Assembly (NCBI RefSeq): GCF_004339015.1
Contig: NZ_SMFQ01000003.1
Coordinates: 682,001-746,000, forward strand
Length of the DNA: 64,000 bases
From: Cocleimonas flava
GTDB lineage: Bacteria; Pseudomonadota; Gammaproteobacteria; Thiotrichales; Thiotrichaceae
Direction of reading: 5' to 3'
Below, one piece after another: positions 35,888 to 45,727 of this stretch. The notes below the pieces were generated by a model. It was not told the origin of the DNA and did not search any database. It worked only from the letters and a program-made list of their open reading frames with translations. Made by a program: the position numbers and the translations under genes. Within the stretch, counting starts at the first letter, position 1. The number at the start of each line of letters is the position of its first letter.

Positions 35888-36265
35888 ATGTCTAAACAAT
35901 ACCAAGACTCCAATCAAGAAACGCTGAATACCCCATCTCAATCCATCAGCAATTTATTTCAAATCAGCTTCTACGTTCCAGTCAAAGATTGCGAAGCGGT
36001 CAAACAAGCCATGTTTGATGCTGGTGCGGGTATTGTTGGAAATTATCAGGAATGCGCGTGGCAAACGTTAGGGAAAGGTCAATTTAAACCATTGCCAGGA
36101 AGTAAACCCCATATCGGTGAGGTTAATACGCTTGAAAGCCTAGAAGAATTCAAGGTCGAAATGGTTTGTGCCGATGAATACCTGGAACCGGTCGTTCAGG
36201 CATTAAAAAGCAGCCACCCCTACGAGGTGCCTGCTTTTTCTGTGATAAAGCTTGAAGCGTTTTAA
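35888..36265 (+). CDS. YqfO/NIF3-associated domain protein
   Basis: A 125-residue stand-alone version of the small alpha-beta domain found inserted in NIF3/YqfO proteins (CutA1-like fold). It shows FQISFYVPVKDCEAVKQAMFDAGAG, GNYQECAWQTLGKGQFKP and SSHPYEVPAFSV, the family blocks. Function is unknown; metal binding or oligomer formation have been suggested for the fold. Its last codons hold a terminator hairpin (36205-36239), and its stop TAA overlaps the stop of the convergent gene by three bases. Confidence 0.82.
   Translation: MSKQYQDSNQETLNTPSQSISNLFQISFYVPVKDCEAVKQAMFDAGAGIVGNYQECAWQTLGKGQFKPLPGSKPHIGEVNTLESLEEFKVEMVCADEYLEPVVQALKSSHPYEVPAFSVIKLEAF
36205..36239. terminator. Bidirectional terminator hidden in the end of the yqfO-like gene
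   Basis: AAAAAGCAG (36205-36213) pairs with CTGCTTTTT (36231-36239), with ACC/GGT pairing inside. T-tracts exist on both strands. It lies 26 bases before the stop of the + gene and about 22 bases past the stop of the minus gene, in the coding sequence for SSHPYEVPA. Confidence 0.6.
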
Positions 36266-36909
36266 CGAATTCTTCGAACGACTCTAACTGCACTGCTATT
36301 TGATGCATTCAAACCATCAACACGAATACAATCCGCATGATTTTTATGATTTGGGTTATGCGCTTTTCTATGAACCTTAGCTGCGCGCTTTACTTTAGTC
36401 GTATTCAATACAGCTTGAGCTTGACGGTAAAAGTTAGCGTCGACTGTTTGTAAGCGATTTGCTTGTAAACCGCGAGTCGCTTTTTTGATAAAAATAGCAC
36501 TATTATTCATGGCATCAACGCGAATACAATCTGCATGGTTCTTGTGATTAGGATTGTGAGCGTGGTGTTTCTTATGCATTCTATGTTTTTTGTGCATGCG
36601 CTTTTTGTGCATTTTTGGCTTAACGCGCATCTTTGCACCAGGCGTCCAATTCTTGCCTTTGTAGTTCTTAGTCGCCTTCGACTCAGGGCAATTAGTACGG
36701 TAGTAATACCCTTTTCCACGTTGCGCTATATAGTTGTCATGAGCTGCCCAACCTCGAAATTGACCACCGTAAGCACGTACATTTTTAGCAGCGGCTCCGC
36801 ACATATTCATTTCGTCAGTATCTGGCCATGCGTAAGCTGGCAGTGTCAAAACACTTCCAAAACTGAGGATTAGTAATAAAACCAATCGTTTGATTGATAC
36901 AATTTTCAT
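36262..36909 (-). CDS. Secreted His/Lys-rich protein with internal duplication
   Basis: A 215-residue exported protein I do not recognise. Sec signal: MKIVSIKRLVLLLILSFGSVL, cut near PAYA. A Lys/His/Met-rich stretch follows (MHKKRMHKKHRMHKKHH). The motif HNPNHKNHADCIRVD occurs twice, about 75 residues apart, each with one Cys, which suggests metal binding or a disulfide-linked repeat. The ATG at 36909 is chosen because GGAG lies nine bases upstream; the longer start at 36924 would overlap that site. Stop overlaps the convergent yqfO-like stop. Function unknown. Confidence 0.7.
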   Translation of the reverse strand: MKIVSIKRLVLLLILSFGSVLTLPAYAWPDTDEMNMCGAAAKNVRAYGGQFRGWAAHDNYIAQRGKGYYYRTNCPESKATKNYKGKNWTPGAKMRVKPKMHKKRMHKKHRMHKKHHAHNPNHKNHADCIRVDAMNNSAIFIKKATRGLQANRLQTVDANFYRQAQAVLNTTKVKRAAKVHRKAHNPNHKNHADCIRVDGLNASNSSAVRVVRRIR

Positions 36910-37201
36910 TGAGATAGTCTCCATACTATTTTATAACTTGCTTTAAACTTCCAAAAACATCCATTTTAGGAAGTGTTTAAACCTTGATAGTGTTTAGTGG
37001 CGAAGTTGCCATTAAATAGTTCATAAACACGCTTCAGTGATTAAAATATCAAGGTACGCCTGTAATATTATTGATATCATAGCTCACAAATTTATTAACT
37101 TATTTACTAAAACACTGTTTTGATTAATATTTAAACAGCCTATATCTATTTATAAATTATAGAAATAAGCCCCGTTTTAAGTAATAACCAGGTATCCAAT
37201 T

Positions 37202-37960
37202 ATGTCTAAACAAGATGTTCAAGAGACTACGCATTTCGGTTACGAACAAGTACCAGTAACCGATAAAGCGAGCAAAGTAGCAGACGTATTCCATTCTGTT
37301 GCAGATAAGTACGACATAATGAATGATTTAATGTCGGCTGGCGTACACCGTTTATGGAAGCGATATACGATAGAAACATCAGGCGCTAAAAAAGGCGACA
37401 CTATTCTTGATTTAGCAGGTGGCACTGGGGATTTAGCGGCAAAATTTGCCCGTATAGTCGGCCCTAATGGTCTAGTCACACTCTCGGATATTAACGGCTC
37501 GATGCTTGAAAATGGCCGTCAGCGATTAACCAATATGGGTATTGCAGGCAATATCGAATACGTACAGGCGAATGCCGAATGCCTACCATTTGCAGACAAT
37601 AAATACGACCTGATTACCATCGCTTTTGGCTTACGAAATGTAACGGATAAAGATGCGGCCTTAAAATCTATGTATCGCGTTTTGAAACCGGGTGGAAAGT
37701 TAATGATTCTCGAGTTTTCAAAACCTGTCGTACCTGGTCTGAGTACTATTTACGATCAGTATTCTTTTAAATTATTACCACTCATTGGTAAAGTCGTAGC
37801 GAATGATGAAGACAGTTATCGCTACCTTGCAGAATCCATCCGAATGCACCCCGATCAGGAAACATTGAAAGGCATGATGGACGAAGCAGGCTTTGAACGT
37901 ACCTCGTATCACAATATGACAGGCGGAGTTGTTGCGTTACATACAGGATATAAATTTTAA
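37202..37960 (+). CDS. ubiE: Ubiquinone/menaquinone biosynthesis C-methyltransferase
   Basis: A 252-residue SAM-dependent methyltransferase that C-methylates the benzoquinol (and demethylmenaquinol) ring. Motif [15 protein letters not shown] is near residue 67, followed by [12 protein letters not shown] and the family hallmark [12 protein letters not shown] near 140, and the end [10 protein letters not shown]. First gene of ubiE-ubiJ-ubiB, the standard gammaproteobacterial order, with short gaps of 52 and seven bases. Confidence 0.97.
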   Translation: MSKQDVQETTHFGYEQVPVTDKASKVADVFHSVADKYDIMNDLMSAGVHRLWKRYTIETSGAKKGDTILDLAGGTGDLAAKFARIVGPNGLVTLSDINGSMLENGRQRLTNMGIAGNIEYVQANAECLPFADNKYDLITIAFGLRNVTDKDAALKSMYRVLKPGGKLMILEFSKPVVPGLSTIYDQYSFKLLPLIGKVVANDEDSYRYLAESIRMHPDQETLKGMMDEAGFERTSYHNMTGGVVALHTGYKF

Positions 37961-38012
37961 GTTATCTGTAGTCATCGCTATTACAATTATCTCTTATTAA
38001 AGAATACGCTCA

Positions 38013-38678
38013 ATGAAACTTCCCATACCCTTTCTATCAGCCATCGAGACAGCCATAAATACCTGGATGAAACTTGATGGCGAGTCTTTGGAAAAACTGA
38101 AGCCCTTAGAAGGAAAAATCATTCGTTTTCACATAACGGGGCTCGAGCTGAATTTATACTTTCTTCCTGCTGTTGCTGGCATAAGCGTTCTTGGTAATTA
38201 CCCCAAAGAAAATGAAGGCGGAATGGTCGATGCCACGATTCATGGATCACCAATGGCATTGATTCGTTTGAGCACTGCCGAGAACTCTGGGGAAACATTA
38301 CTCAAGAGCGATGTTGAGATAGACGGAGATATGCGTGTTGCAGAAAAATTCAGCGCTGTTCTCAGAGAGATAGATATCGATTGGGAAGAACACTTATCCA
38401 GATTAGTCGGAGATATTGTTGCACATCAGGCAGGACAGTTTATTCGCGGGGCAAGTCGCTGGTTGAATGAAACCAATGATGCAATGAAAATGAATACCGC
38501 AGAATATATTAATGAAGAAGCTAAGCTCTCTCCTGCTGATGCAGAAGTAAAATATTATATGGATCAGGTAGATGATTTAAGAATGGGCGTTGATAGACTC
38601 GATGCGAGAATTTCAAACCTCACTTCAAATCTTAAAAAATCTGACAACGCTTCAATAAGCAATAACAAAAAAGCATAA
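38013..38678 (+). CDS. ubiJ: Ubiquinone biosynthesis accessory factor UbiJ (SCP2 domain)
   Basis: A 221-residue lipid-binding scaffold of the Ubi complex. The N-terminal SCP2 domain spans residues ~15-115 (DATIHGSPMALIRL, EIDGDMRVAEKFSAVL), with EIDIDWEEHLSRLVGDIVAH as the UbiJ-specific middle. The C-terminus is a predicted coiled coil, as in E. coli UbiJ. Its position between ubiE and ubiB confirms the call. It helps carry lipophilic intermediates. Confidence 0.93.
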   Translation: MKLPIPFLSAIETAINTWMKLDGESLEKLKPLEGKIIRFHITGLELNLYFLPAVAGISVLGNYPKENEGGMVDATIHGSPMALIRLSTAENSGETLLKSDVEIDGDMRVAEKFSAVLREIDIDWEEHLSRLVGDIVAHQAGQFIRGASRWLNETNDAMKMNTAEYINEEAKLSPADAEVKYYMDQVDDLRMGVDRLDARISNLTSNLKKSDNASISNNKKA

Positions 38679-38685
38679 AACACCC

Positions 38686-40341
38686 ATGAATCTTTTCTCT
38701 CAGCTTTATCGGCTCTTCGTCATTAATCGCGTCCTGATTCGTCACAACCTCGATGAATTGATTTACGCCATTCCTGCTTTCCGTCCTTTGCGATTTATTT
38801 ATCACATATCTCCGTGGAACTGGAAAAAAGAAGAACGTGCTCCCCGTGGTGAACGCATCAGAAAAGCATTGGAAGATCTTGGACCCGTATTCGTAAAATT
38901 TGGACAAGTGCTCTCAACGAGACGGGATATGTTACCCGACGATTTAGCAGATGAACTCGCCAAGTTGCAGGATAACGTGCCGCCTTTCTCAGGCAAATTA
39001 GCCCGTGAAATTATTGAAAAGTCTTTAGGCAAGTCAGTTAACGAACTCTTTCAAGACTTCGATGAAACACCCCTCGCGTCGGCATCTATCGCACAGGTGC
39101 ATACCGCTACCTTACAGGATGGTAAAGAAGCAATCGTCAAAGTCGTTCGACCTGGCATAGAAAAAACCATTCGTCACGATATCGACTTAATGCTTTTCAT
39201 CGCAAAAATGGTGAATCGTTTTAGCGCTGTCGGTAAACGTTTACGACCTGTAGAAGTGGTACAGGATTATGAAAAAGTTATATTTGATGAGCTAGATTTA
39301 GGCCGAGAAGCCGCCAATGCCAGTCAATTAAGACGTAATCATTCTGGCACAAAAGATCTGTATGTACCCGATGTATACTGGGATTACTGCGCTGAAAATG
39401 TAATGGTCATGGAGCGCATCTATGGCGTTCCAGCTGGCGACATCAAACAACTACATGCTAACGGTGTAGACATGAAGGTTCTCGGCGAACGCGCTGTTGA
39501 TATCTTTTTCACCCAGGCATTAACACATAACTTCTTTCACGCTGATATGCACCCCGGGAATATTTTTATCGATATCAGTAACCCTAAAGACCCCACTTTT
39601 ATCGGTGTGGACTTTGGCATCATGGGTTCTTTAGAGGCTCAAGACCAACGCTATCTCGCGGAAAATTTACACGCCTTTTTTAACCGCGATTATAAACGTG
39701 TCGCCGAAGTCCATATAGAATCTGGATGGGTACCGTCTCATACCAAAGCCAGTGAGTTTGAGGCAGCGATACGTACCGTCTGCGAGCCTATCTTTCAGTT
39801 ACCTATCAAAGATATTTCATACGGCAAACTATTGCTGAGGCTGTTCCAGACTGCGCGACGCTTTAATATGGAAGTGCAACCACAACTGGTGTTACTGCAA
39901 AAAACACTGCTAAATATCGAAGGCATGGGTCGTGAACTCTACCCAGATCTGGATTTATGGGTAACCGCCAAACCTTTCATACAGCGTTGGATGGATGAAC
40001 AATCCGGCATCAGATCATTATTCAATGGTGCTAAGGAAAACTTACCCAAATTCGTCGAACAGTTGCCACACATGCCGGTGATGATTAATGAAGTGATCCG
40101 CCAAATTCATGAAAAAAATAGCAATTCAGAATCTGAATCACGACAGATTCAAGCACTGCGTGAAGAGATTAAACAAGCCAATCAAAGAACCACTTATACC
40201 GTCACTGGTGGTGTGTTAATTATTAGTGCCGTTCTTTCTAGCTCTCCATTGCTTCTGGTGTCTTCTTACACCTCTCCCATATCCTTAGGCCTTGGTTCAT
40301 TGGGAATTGCGTTGTTAGCATTTGGATTAATGAAGAAATAA
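38686..40341 (+). CDS. ubiB: Ubiquinone biosynthesis kinase-like protein UbiB
   Basis: A 551-residue member of the ABC1/ADCK atypical kinase family needed for ubiquinone synthesis. The KxGQ motif is in PVFVKFGQVLSTRRDMLP, the Ala-rich loop in PLASASIAQVHTA, catalytic HADMHPGN and metal-binding VDFGIMG follow. Two C-terminal membrane helices (residues ~500-550) anchor it. It starts seven bases after ubiJ and ends the operon; C-rich copy G follows 19 bases later, in an orientation that could act as terminator here. Confidence 0.97.
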   Translation: MNLFSQLYRLFVINRVLIRHNLDELIYAIPAFRPLRFIYHISPWNWKKEERAPRGERIRKALEDLGPVFVKFGQVLSTRRDMLPDDLADELAKLQDNVPPFSGKLAREIIEKSLGKSVNELFQDFDETPLASASIAQVHTATLQDGKEAIVKVVRPGIEKTIRHDIDLMLFIAKMVNRFSAVGKRLRPVEVVQDYEKVIFDELDLGREAANASQLRRNHSGTKDLYVPDVYWDYCAENVMVMERIYGVPAGDIKQLHANGVDMKVLGERAVDIFFTQALTHNFFHADMHPGNIFIDISNPKDPTFIGVDFGIMGSLEAQDQRYLAENLHAFFNRDYKRVAEVHIESGWVPSHTKASEFEAAIRTVCEPIFQLPIKDISYGKLLLRLFQTARRFNMEVQPQLVLLQKTLLNIEGMGRELYPDLDLWVTAKPFIQRWMDEQSGIRSLFNGAKENLPKFVEQLPHMPVMINEVIRQIHEKNSNSESESRQIQALREEIKQANQRTTYTVTGGVLIISAVLSSSPLLLVSSYTSPISLGLGSLGIALLAFGLMKK

Positions 40342-40677
40342 AAGTCCTCTTTTTTCTTAGGCACCCCCCTACTTATAGGGCTTTTTTTTAATTGCTAATG
40401 TTGTCTATGTCTATAGGCTTTCTAAACGGCTAAGGACTTTATTTGGCTAATGGTTTCATCATTCGCTATTAGCTTATCTTCATTTAATCATCTTTATCAA
40501 TAAGCCCAGATTAAACCTGTAATTCATTTTATTTATTAAAAATAAATTACTATTAAAAAATAATTAACACAATTTAGCGCTATATAAAGTAAAGTTACTC
40601 AAGGTTTACTTAATCAATATTGAAGTTGTATAGAAATAAAAATAACAAAAAACATACAAGTAATAAGAGGGAAGTCA
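40342..40677. other. Intergenic region between ubiB and the Crp/Fnr gene (336 bases)
   Basis: It begins with C-rich copy G. The remainder (40390-40677) is very AT-rich with several A/T runs, likely the promoter region of the regulator gene. I see no gene and no convincing FNR or CRP site. Confidence 0.5.
40361..40389 (+). repeat. C-rich dispersed element, copy G
   Basis: GCACCCCCCTACTTATA then GGGCTTTTTTT. It is just past the ubiB stop and in the same direction, one of the few copies where a plain terminator role fits. Confidence 0.85.
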
Positions 40678-41373
40678 ATGAGTAGCAGTCTTAATGATTC
40701 TAACTTATTATTAACTAATCGCGCTAAGCAGTTAGAAAATATAGAGTTTTTCAAAGGAATGAACATGTCAGAGCTAACAGAGCTAGCTGGCATGATGAAA
40801 GAAATTAAGTATAAGAAAAATACCATCGTCATTAATCAAGGAGACTTGAGTCGTAGTTTATTCGTCATTGTTTATGGGCGTTTAAAAGTATTTGCGACCG
40901 ATGAAGAAGGCAATCAAACTATATTTACCTTTTTAAATAATGGTGATTTCTTTGGCGAACTGAGCCTGCTGGATGACGCTCCGCGCTCGGCTACGGTATA
41001 TACCCTTGAAGACAGCACAGTACTTAATTTAGACCATGTTAGGTTTAAAGACTTTATTGATACGCACCCTACCGCTTGCTGGCCGCTATTTAAATCACTA
41101 ACAAGCCGCATACGAACAATGGATCAAACCATCTGTTCGCTCACCTCCAGAGATATTTACGGTCGGTTGATTGAAACCTTATACAAACAGGCCGAAGAAA
41201 ACGCAGACGGGGTGCTTATTACGCAAAAGCTGACCCATCAGGATTTTGCTGAAATGATAGGCTCATCTCGTGAAATGATCAGTAGAATTTTTAAAGACCT
41301 CAAGAAAGGCGGCTATATTTCCGTAGAAAGAAAACAAGTGAGTATTCTTAAGCGTTTACCGTCGCAGTGGTGA
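40678..41373 (+). CDS. Crp/Fnr-family transcriptional regulator
   Basis: A 231-residue regulator. Residues ~20-135 are a cyclic-nucleotide-binding fold with the phosphate cassette-like FFGELSLLDDAPRSATV, so a CRP-like ligand is possible. Residues ~150-225 are a winged helix with THQDFAEMIGSSREMISRIFKDLKK as the recognition helix-turn-helix. The FNR N-terminal cysteine cluster is absent, so it is not an oxygen-sensing FNR. Ribosome site GAGGGA is seven bases before the ATG. It stands alone; targets are unknown. Confidence 0.87.
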   Translation: MSSSLNDSNLLLTNRAKQLENIEFFKGMNMSELTELAGMMKEIKYKKNTIVINQGDLSRSLFVIVYGRLKVFATDEEGNQTIFTFLNNGDFFGELSLLDDAPRSATVYTLEDSTVLNLDHVRFKDFIDTHPTACWPLFKSLTSRIRTMDQTICSLTSRDIYGRLIETLYKQAEENADGVLITQKLTHQDFAEMIGSSREMISRIFKDLKKGGYISVERKQVSILKRLPSQW

Positions 41374-41416
41374 AAAATACGGCTTTCGATTAAATCAAAA
41401 ACAGACTTTTACAGCC

Positions 41417-43546
41417 TTATAAACCGCTCACGACACAACGTAACACGCCATAATTCCATTCGCCGTCAAGCTCTTCAAACAAGGGCTTTAATGCGCCCTC
41501 TTCCTTGGTATTCAAGAATTCTGCCGTACGTTCGATAGTCGCGATATCCTCATCATCGAGTTCCAAAACATCCCAGGACTTTAGCATTCCCGCTTCAATC
41601 ACATCCGCCAAGTGCGAATAAATAGTGGATGAGCTCAAATCACGTTTTTCAGATATTTCTTGAACACTCATGCCATCGTTATGAAGCGTGAGCGTTTCAT
41701 TGATGGTATCTGAAAAATTATTTCTGAACATTTTTGGCAACGGGTTATCTTTGATCACCTGCATGAACTGCTTGCCGTAACGTTCTAATTTCATTTCGCC
41801 CACACCACTAATAAACTTAAACGCATTAGCGTCTTGTGGACGTTGACGAGCCATCTCAATAAGACTGGCATCACTGAAAATCACATAAGGTGGGACCCCT
41901 TGCTCATCTGCCAGAGAACTTCTAAGTACTCGCATTGCTTCGAACAAAGGTTCGTCCATGCTACGTAAGTCGGCTTTTGCTTTGCCTTTTTTAGTGGTGA
42001 CTTTCTCAGCCTTCTTAACTTTACGTGCGAATAACTCTATTTCCCCGCGTAATAATGGTCGTGCGGCCTCGGTGAGTTCGAGCGCACCAAACTTCTCCAT
42101 ATTGATTGTGAGATAACCTTGTGCAATTAATTGACGATATAAGCTGCGCCATTCAATTTGCTTCAGATGCGCACCAATGCCCCAGGTGGTTACTTTATCG
42201 TGTTGATTTTGTGCAATACGATCATCAGTTTTACCCATAAGAATATCGGTGACATAGGAAACACCAAAACGTTGTCCCGTTCGGTAAACCGTTGACAGTG
42301 CTTTTTGTGCATCTTCCGTCGCATCCCAGGTTTCAGGTGGGTTTAAACAGTTATCGCAATTCCCACAGGGCTCCAGTAATTCTTCATCAAAGTATCCGAG
42401 AATGGTTTGCCGACGACAACTTGCTAGCTCACACAGTCCTAACATGGAATCGAGTTTTTGCTGGGTTATTCGCTTATAGTCATCGTTTCCAACGCTATCT
42501 TGCATCATTTGGCGCAAGGTAATCACATCTTGCAAACCATAACTCATCCAGGCATTCGCTGGAGCGCCATCACGTCCTGCACGACCGGTTTCCTGATAAT
42601 ACGCTTCGATATTTTTAGGCAAGCTTAGGTGGGCGACAAACCGCACATTAGGTTTATCAATTCCCATACCAAAGGCAATCGTTGCTACGATAATAATGCC
42701 TTCTTCCCGTAAAAACCGTTGTTGATTATGCGCGCGAATATTTGCACCTAAGCCGGCATGATAAGGTAAAGCGGTAACGCCTTGTTTAGTTAGCCATTCA
42801 GCGGTAGATTCTACTTTTTTACGAGATAAACAATAGACGATTCCAGCATCATTCGGATGATTTTCCTTGATGAACTTCCATAATTTATCGCGCCCGTTTT
42901 GCGCTTCTGAAATGTTGTAATTAATATTCGGTCGGTCAAAGCTATTGGTGTAGACCCCTGCTTCACTTAAATTCAGTTGTTGTATGATTTCGTGGCGGGT
43001 ACGTTTGTCGGCGGTAGCCGTTAATGCAATTCGCGGCACATTAGGAAAGCGTTCTGGCAACACCGAAAGGCGTTGGTATTCAGGGCGAAAATCATGCCCC
43101 CATTGCGATACACAGTGCGCTTCATCAATCGCAAATAACGAAATTTTACACCGCTCTAGCATTTGCAAGGTATGTTCACCCAACAACCGCTCAGGTGCTA
43201 CATAGAGCATATCTAATTCATCATTAAACAACGCTTGCTGTACATCTCGGGCTTCTTCTGAACTCAGGGTAGAATTCAAATAAGCCGCGCGAATACCTAA
43301 CTGATTCAGGGTATCAACTTGATCCTGCATCAATGCTATTAAAGGCGAAACGATTACACCGACGCCTTCGCGTGTTAACGAAGGGATTTGATAACATAAG
43401 GACTTACCGCCACCGGTTGGCATCAAAACAAACGCATCACCACCATCAATCAACTGCTGCACAATCTGTTGCTGATTGTGTCGGAATTCACTGTAACCGA
43501 ATGTTTTTTGAAGGATAGATTGTGCGTTTTCTAGGGTATTTGTCAT
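41417..43546 (-). CDS. recQ: ATP-dependent DNA helicase RecQ
   Basis: A 3'-5' helicase for recombination repair. Walker [18 protein letters not shown] box in [18 protein letters not shown], and [10 protein letters not shown] are all there, followed by the zinc/RQC domain ([17 protein letters not shown]), an HRDC domain near residue 540, and an extra C-terminal helix-turn-helix-like region ([20 protein letters not shown]). At 709 residues it is longer than the ~610 of E. coli because of that extension. The ATG at 43546 is chosen over a TTG two codons upstream. C-rich copy H lies 37 bases upstream. Confidence 0.95.
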   Translation of the reverse strand: MTNTLENAQSILQKTFGYSEFRHNQQQIVQQLIDGGDAFVLMPTGGGKSLCYQIPSLTREGVGVIVSPLIALMQDQVDTLNQLGIRAAYLNSTLSSEEARDVQQALFNDELDMLYVAPERLLGEHTLQMLERCKISLFAIDEAHCVSQWGHDFRPEYQRLSVLPERFPNVPRIALTATADKRTRHEIIQQLNLSEAGVYTNSFDRPNINYNISEAQNGRDKLWKFIKENHPNDAGIVYCLSRKKVESTAEWLTKQGVTALPYHAGLGANIRAHNQQRFLREEGIIIVATIAFGMGIDKPNVRFVAHLSLPKNIEAYYQETGRAGRDGAPANAWMSYGLQDVITLRQMMQDSVGNDDYKRITQQKLDSMLGLCELASCRRQTILGYFDEELLEPCGNCDNCLNPPETWDATEDAQKALSTVYRTGQRFGVSYVTDILMGKTDDRIAQNQHDKVTTWGIGAHLKQIEWRSLYRQLIAQGYLTINMEKFGALELTEAARPLLRGEIELFARKVKKAEKVTTKKGKAKADLRSMDEPLFEAMRVLRSSLADEQGVPPYVIFSDASLIEMARQRPQDANAFKFISGVGEMKLERYGKQFMQVIKDNPLPKMFRNNFSDTINETLTLHNDGMSVQEISEKRDLSSSTIYSHLADVIEAGMLKSWDVLELDDEDIATIERTAEFLNTKEEGALKPLFEELDGEWNYGVLRCVVSGL

Positions 43547-43582
43547 TATCAATTGAAGCTTAGTATTTGATTAACATTAAAA

Positions 43583-43611
43583 CACACCCCCCCACTTTGG
43601 GGCACTTTTTT
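43583..43611 (+). repeat. C-rich dispersed element, copy H
   Basis: CACACCCCCCCACTTT then GGGGCACTTTTTT, the seven-C variant. It lies between two minus-strand genes but points the other way, a short distance upstream of the recQ start. Confidence 0.85.
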
Positions 43612-43696
43612 ATTAGTTTCTGTTGCTCAAATATAGATTATATTTAATTGGCGATAGACACCAAATTATCCTGAAATAAGCTTATTTTACATTAAC

Positions 43697-45448
43697 TTAA
43701 TGAGCCTGAACTTTGAGTGGCGCTTGAAGCGGCGCATTCGGTACCAGTTGAATTCGTTCTTGTTGACTCACTTCACGCCAAACGGTGTCTTTTGAAATCA
43801 CCCCTAAAATATCGCCAGTATTGAATGCTGATACGTTATTTAAAATAGGATCTAGTAAATCAGGTCCATATTGATTTTGTAATTCTTCTGAATAACCTAA
43901 TAAATCAAGTACCGTGGGGAATAATGAGAACTGGTCAGTTCGATTATAATTAGTCGCTGCAGATTCCACAAAATTTGATAACAATGGCTTTTTATCCGTC
44001 ATCACCATCAATGGAACGAGTCCTTCAGTAGCAGGTGCATTCTCGCCAGAAGTACAGTGCGTAGTACTGGATGGTTCAAAATATTGCCCATGATCTGACG
44101 TATAGATAATTGCTGTATCGCTTAAATCAACTTCGTCAAATAGCTTTTCAAAAAACTTATCCACGGTCCAGTAAATGGAGTTTTTATAAGTATTAATAAC
44201 AGGCTCCATCGAACCATCTGCGTAGAGTTCCATTAGTCCATCCAGACCACTGTTTTCTTCACCTGTAGGCACCGGCAGATAGATTTCTGCTGATTTCGGA
44301 TAATTATCATCGTAAGGAAAATGCGCCCCATTTTTATTGGCATAGATGAAAGTAGGTTTATCACTTTGTAATTCTTCTTCCATAATTTCTAGCAAGCGAT
44401 AATCCAGATCCGGACCTTCAACATTTTTAACTTTGTAGAACTTATCGATTAATTTAGCTTCTTCGGAGGTCATATAGTTTTGAAAATCATTAGGTTTAGT
44501 CACCGTTTTTTCAGATGCTTGAGAATCTATATAGACGGTTCGAAAACCTGCTTTTTTCGCGTATTGCCAAATAGTAGGACTGGTTCTGACAGATTCAATC
44601 AGGTTATCTCTGGTTGCCCCTAAACGTAAAATCGCATTTGATCTGGCAGAACAATTACTCCCCGAAACTGCCGTCCCAAAATTGGCGATTTTATCTTGAT
44701 TCTGCATAAAGCTATCTAACAACTTACCTTTACTGGTATAGACATAATCGGGATTAATGCTTTCATCAACCAGATAGACAAGGTGTTTAACTTTTGCGGC
44801 GTATTTTGGCTTATCTTCAACCATTTTTCTTTTCGGAATTTCCTGCACTGATAATTTATATCCCACCGCAGTAGCAATAGAAATTGGTGATAACTGTTGC
44901 GGCAAACCTGCTACTGCCCGATCAGATTTTATGAAAATCAGAGCAACAAACATAAGCAATGGCACAATTGGCAACCAGGCAAATGCGGTTAATAGCGTTC
45001 TGGCTCTTCCTGTCAATTTAGGCGGTGGGTAAGCGATTACGACGAACCCAATGAATGCAACTATTCCGGCTTTGATAACCGCATGATGAAAGTGTTCAAA
45101 CGCCCTGCCTGTTTCATGTCTGGCCTGCCAAAGCTCCAAAACATCAAGCACTTCTAATTCAGAACCGCCTGCAGCGTAAAAACCATAAGAAACAGCCGTT
45201 GTAGCAGCAATGACCAGCGCCCAGAATAATCTGATTAGCGTGTTTTGCTGAAAAGTCACCAAAAGGAGAATTAAAAGCGAAAACAACCACAAAAAAGCAA
45301 ACACAATAATTGTGGTGGTGTTATTCGTTTCAATTAAGTATTCAAGTCTAAAATTGAACCCTTGATTGGTAAAAAGCACAAACACTAGCAACGTGGCTAC
45401 TTTTAACCAGAAACGTGCACTGTAAAAAATGGAATTAGATAAGCTCAT
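43697..45448 (-). CDS. Sulfatase-family membrane protein, phosphoethanolamine-transferase-like
   Basis: A 583-residue alkaline-phosphatase-fold enzyme with about five N-terminal membrane helices (residues ~10-185) and a periplasmic catalytic domain from ~220. Likely zinc ligands are in LVYLVDESIN and IIYTSDHGQYF; the nucleophile Ser/Thr should lie in GTAVSGSNCSARSN. The layout matches EptA/CptA-type lipid A or core phosphoethanolamine transferases and also LTA-synthase-like sulfatases. It is divergent from the ligase/flippase pair, which supports a role in surface glycolipid modification. Exact donor and acceptor are unknown. Confidence 0.75.
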   Translation of the reverse strand: MSLSNSIFYSARFWLKVATLLVFVLFTNQGFNFRLEYLIETNNTTTIIVFAFLWLFSLLILLLVTFQQNTLIRLFWALVIAATTAVSYGFYAAGGSELEVLDVLELWQARHETGRAFEHFHHAVIKAGIVAFIGFVVIAYPPPKLTGRARTLLTAFAWLPIVPLLMFVALIFIKSDRAVAGLPQQLSPISIATAVGYKLSVQEIPKRKMVEDKPKYAAKVKHLVYLVDESINPDYVYTSKGKLLDSFMQNQDKIANFGTAVSGSNCSARSNAILRLGATRDNLIESVRTSPTIWQYAKKAGFRTVYIDSQASEKTVTKPNDFQNYMTSEEAKLIDKFYKVKNVEGPDLDYRLLEIMEEELQSDKPTFIYANKNGAHFPYDDNYPKSAEIYLPVPTGEENSGLDGLMELYADGSMEPVINTYKNSIYWTVDKFFEKLFDEVDLSDTAIIYTSDHGQYFEPSSTTHCTSGENAPATEGLVPLMVMTDKKPLLSNFVESAATNYNRTDQFSLFPTVLDLLGYSEELQNQYGPDLLDPILNNVSAFNTGDILGVISKDTVWREVSQQERIQLVPNAPLQAPLKVQAH

Positions 45449-45727
45449 ATTCGTTTATAATTTTTAATATTGGGGTTTTATGTATACAACTGAATAATTC
45501 TAGTTTGCTATTGTTTTTTAACACTATTAAACACGATAGAGTGAGCATTTCTTCGGTTAAAGCAGAATTTTATCTTAAGTCGAATTTTACAGAATTTATT
45601 CAGGATCGAATATAAAGTATTAAACAGCATCCTTTATTCCGTTTTGACATACTTCTTATCTGGCCATTATTTACACAACAAGGCTTTTAAGTCACACTGT
45701 ATTTTGTAAAATTATAATAAAACCGAT

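Noticed and set aside
36942-36981. Imperfect stem TTTAAACTTCC / GGAAGTGTTTAAA upstream of the His-rich gene
   Set aside because: Bulged and AT-rich; could be part of a promoter but nothing supports a defined role.
37121-37140. FNR-like TTGAT-N4-AT sequence before ubiE
   Set aside because: Only one half-site is good and the region is so AT-rich that such matches are expected by chance.
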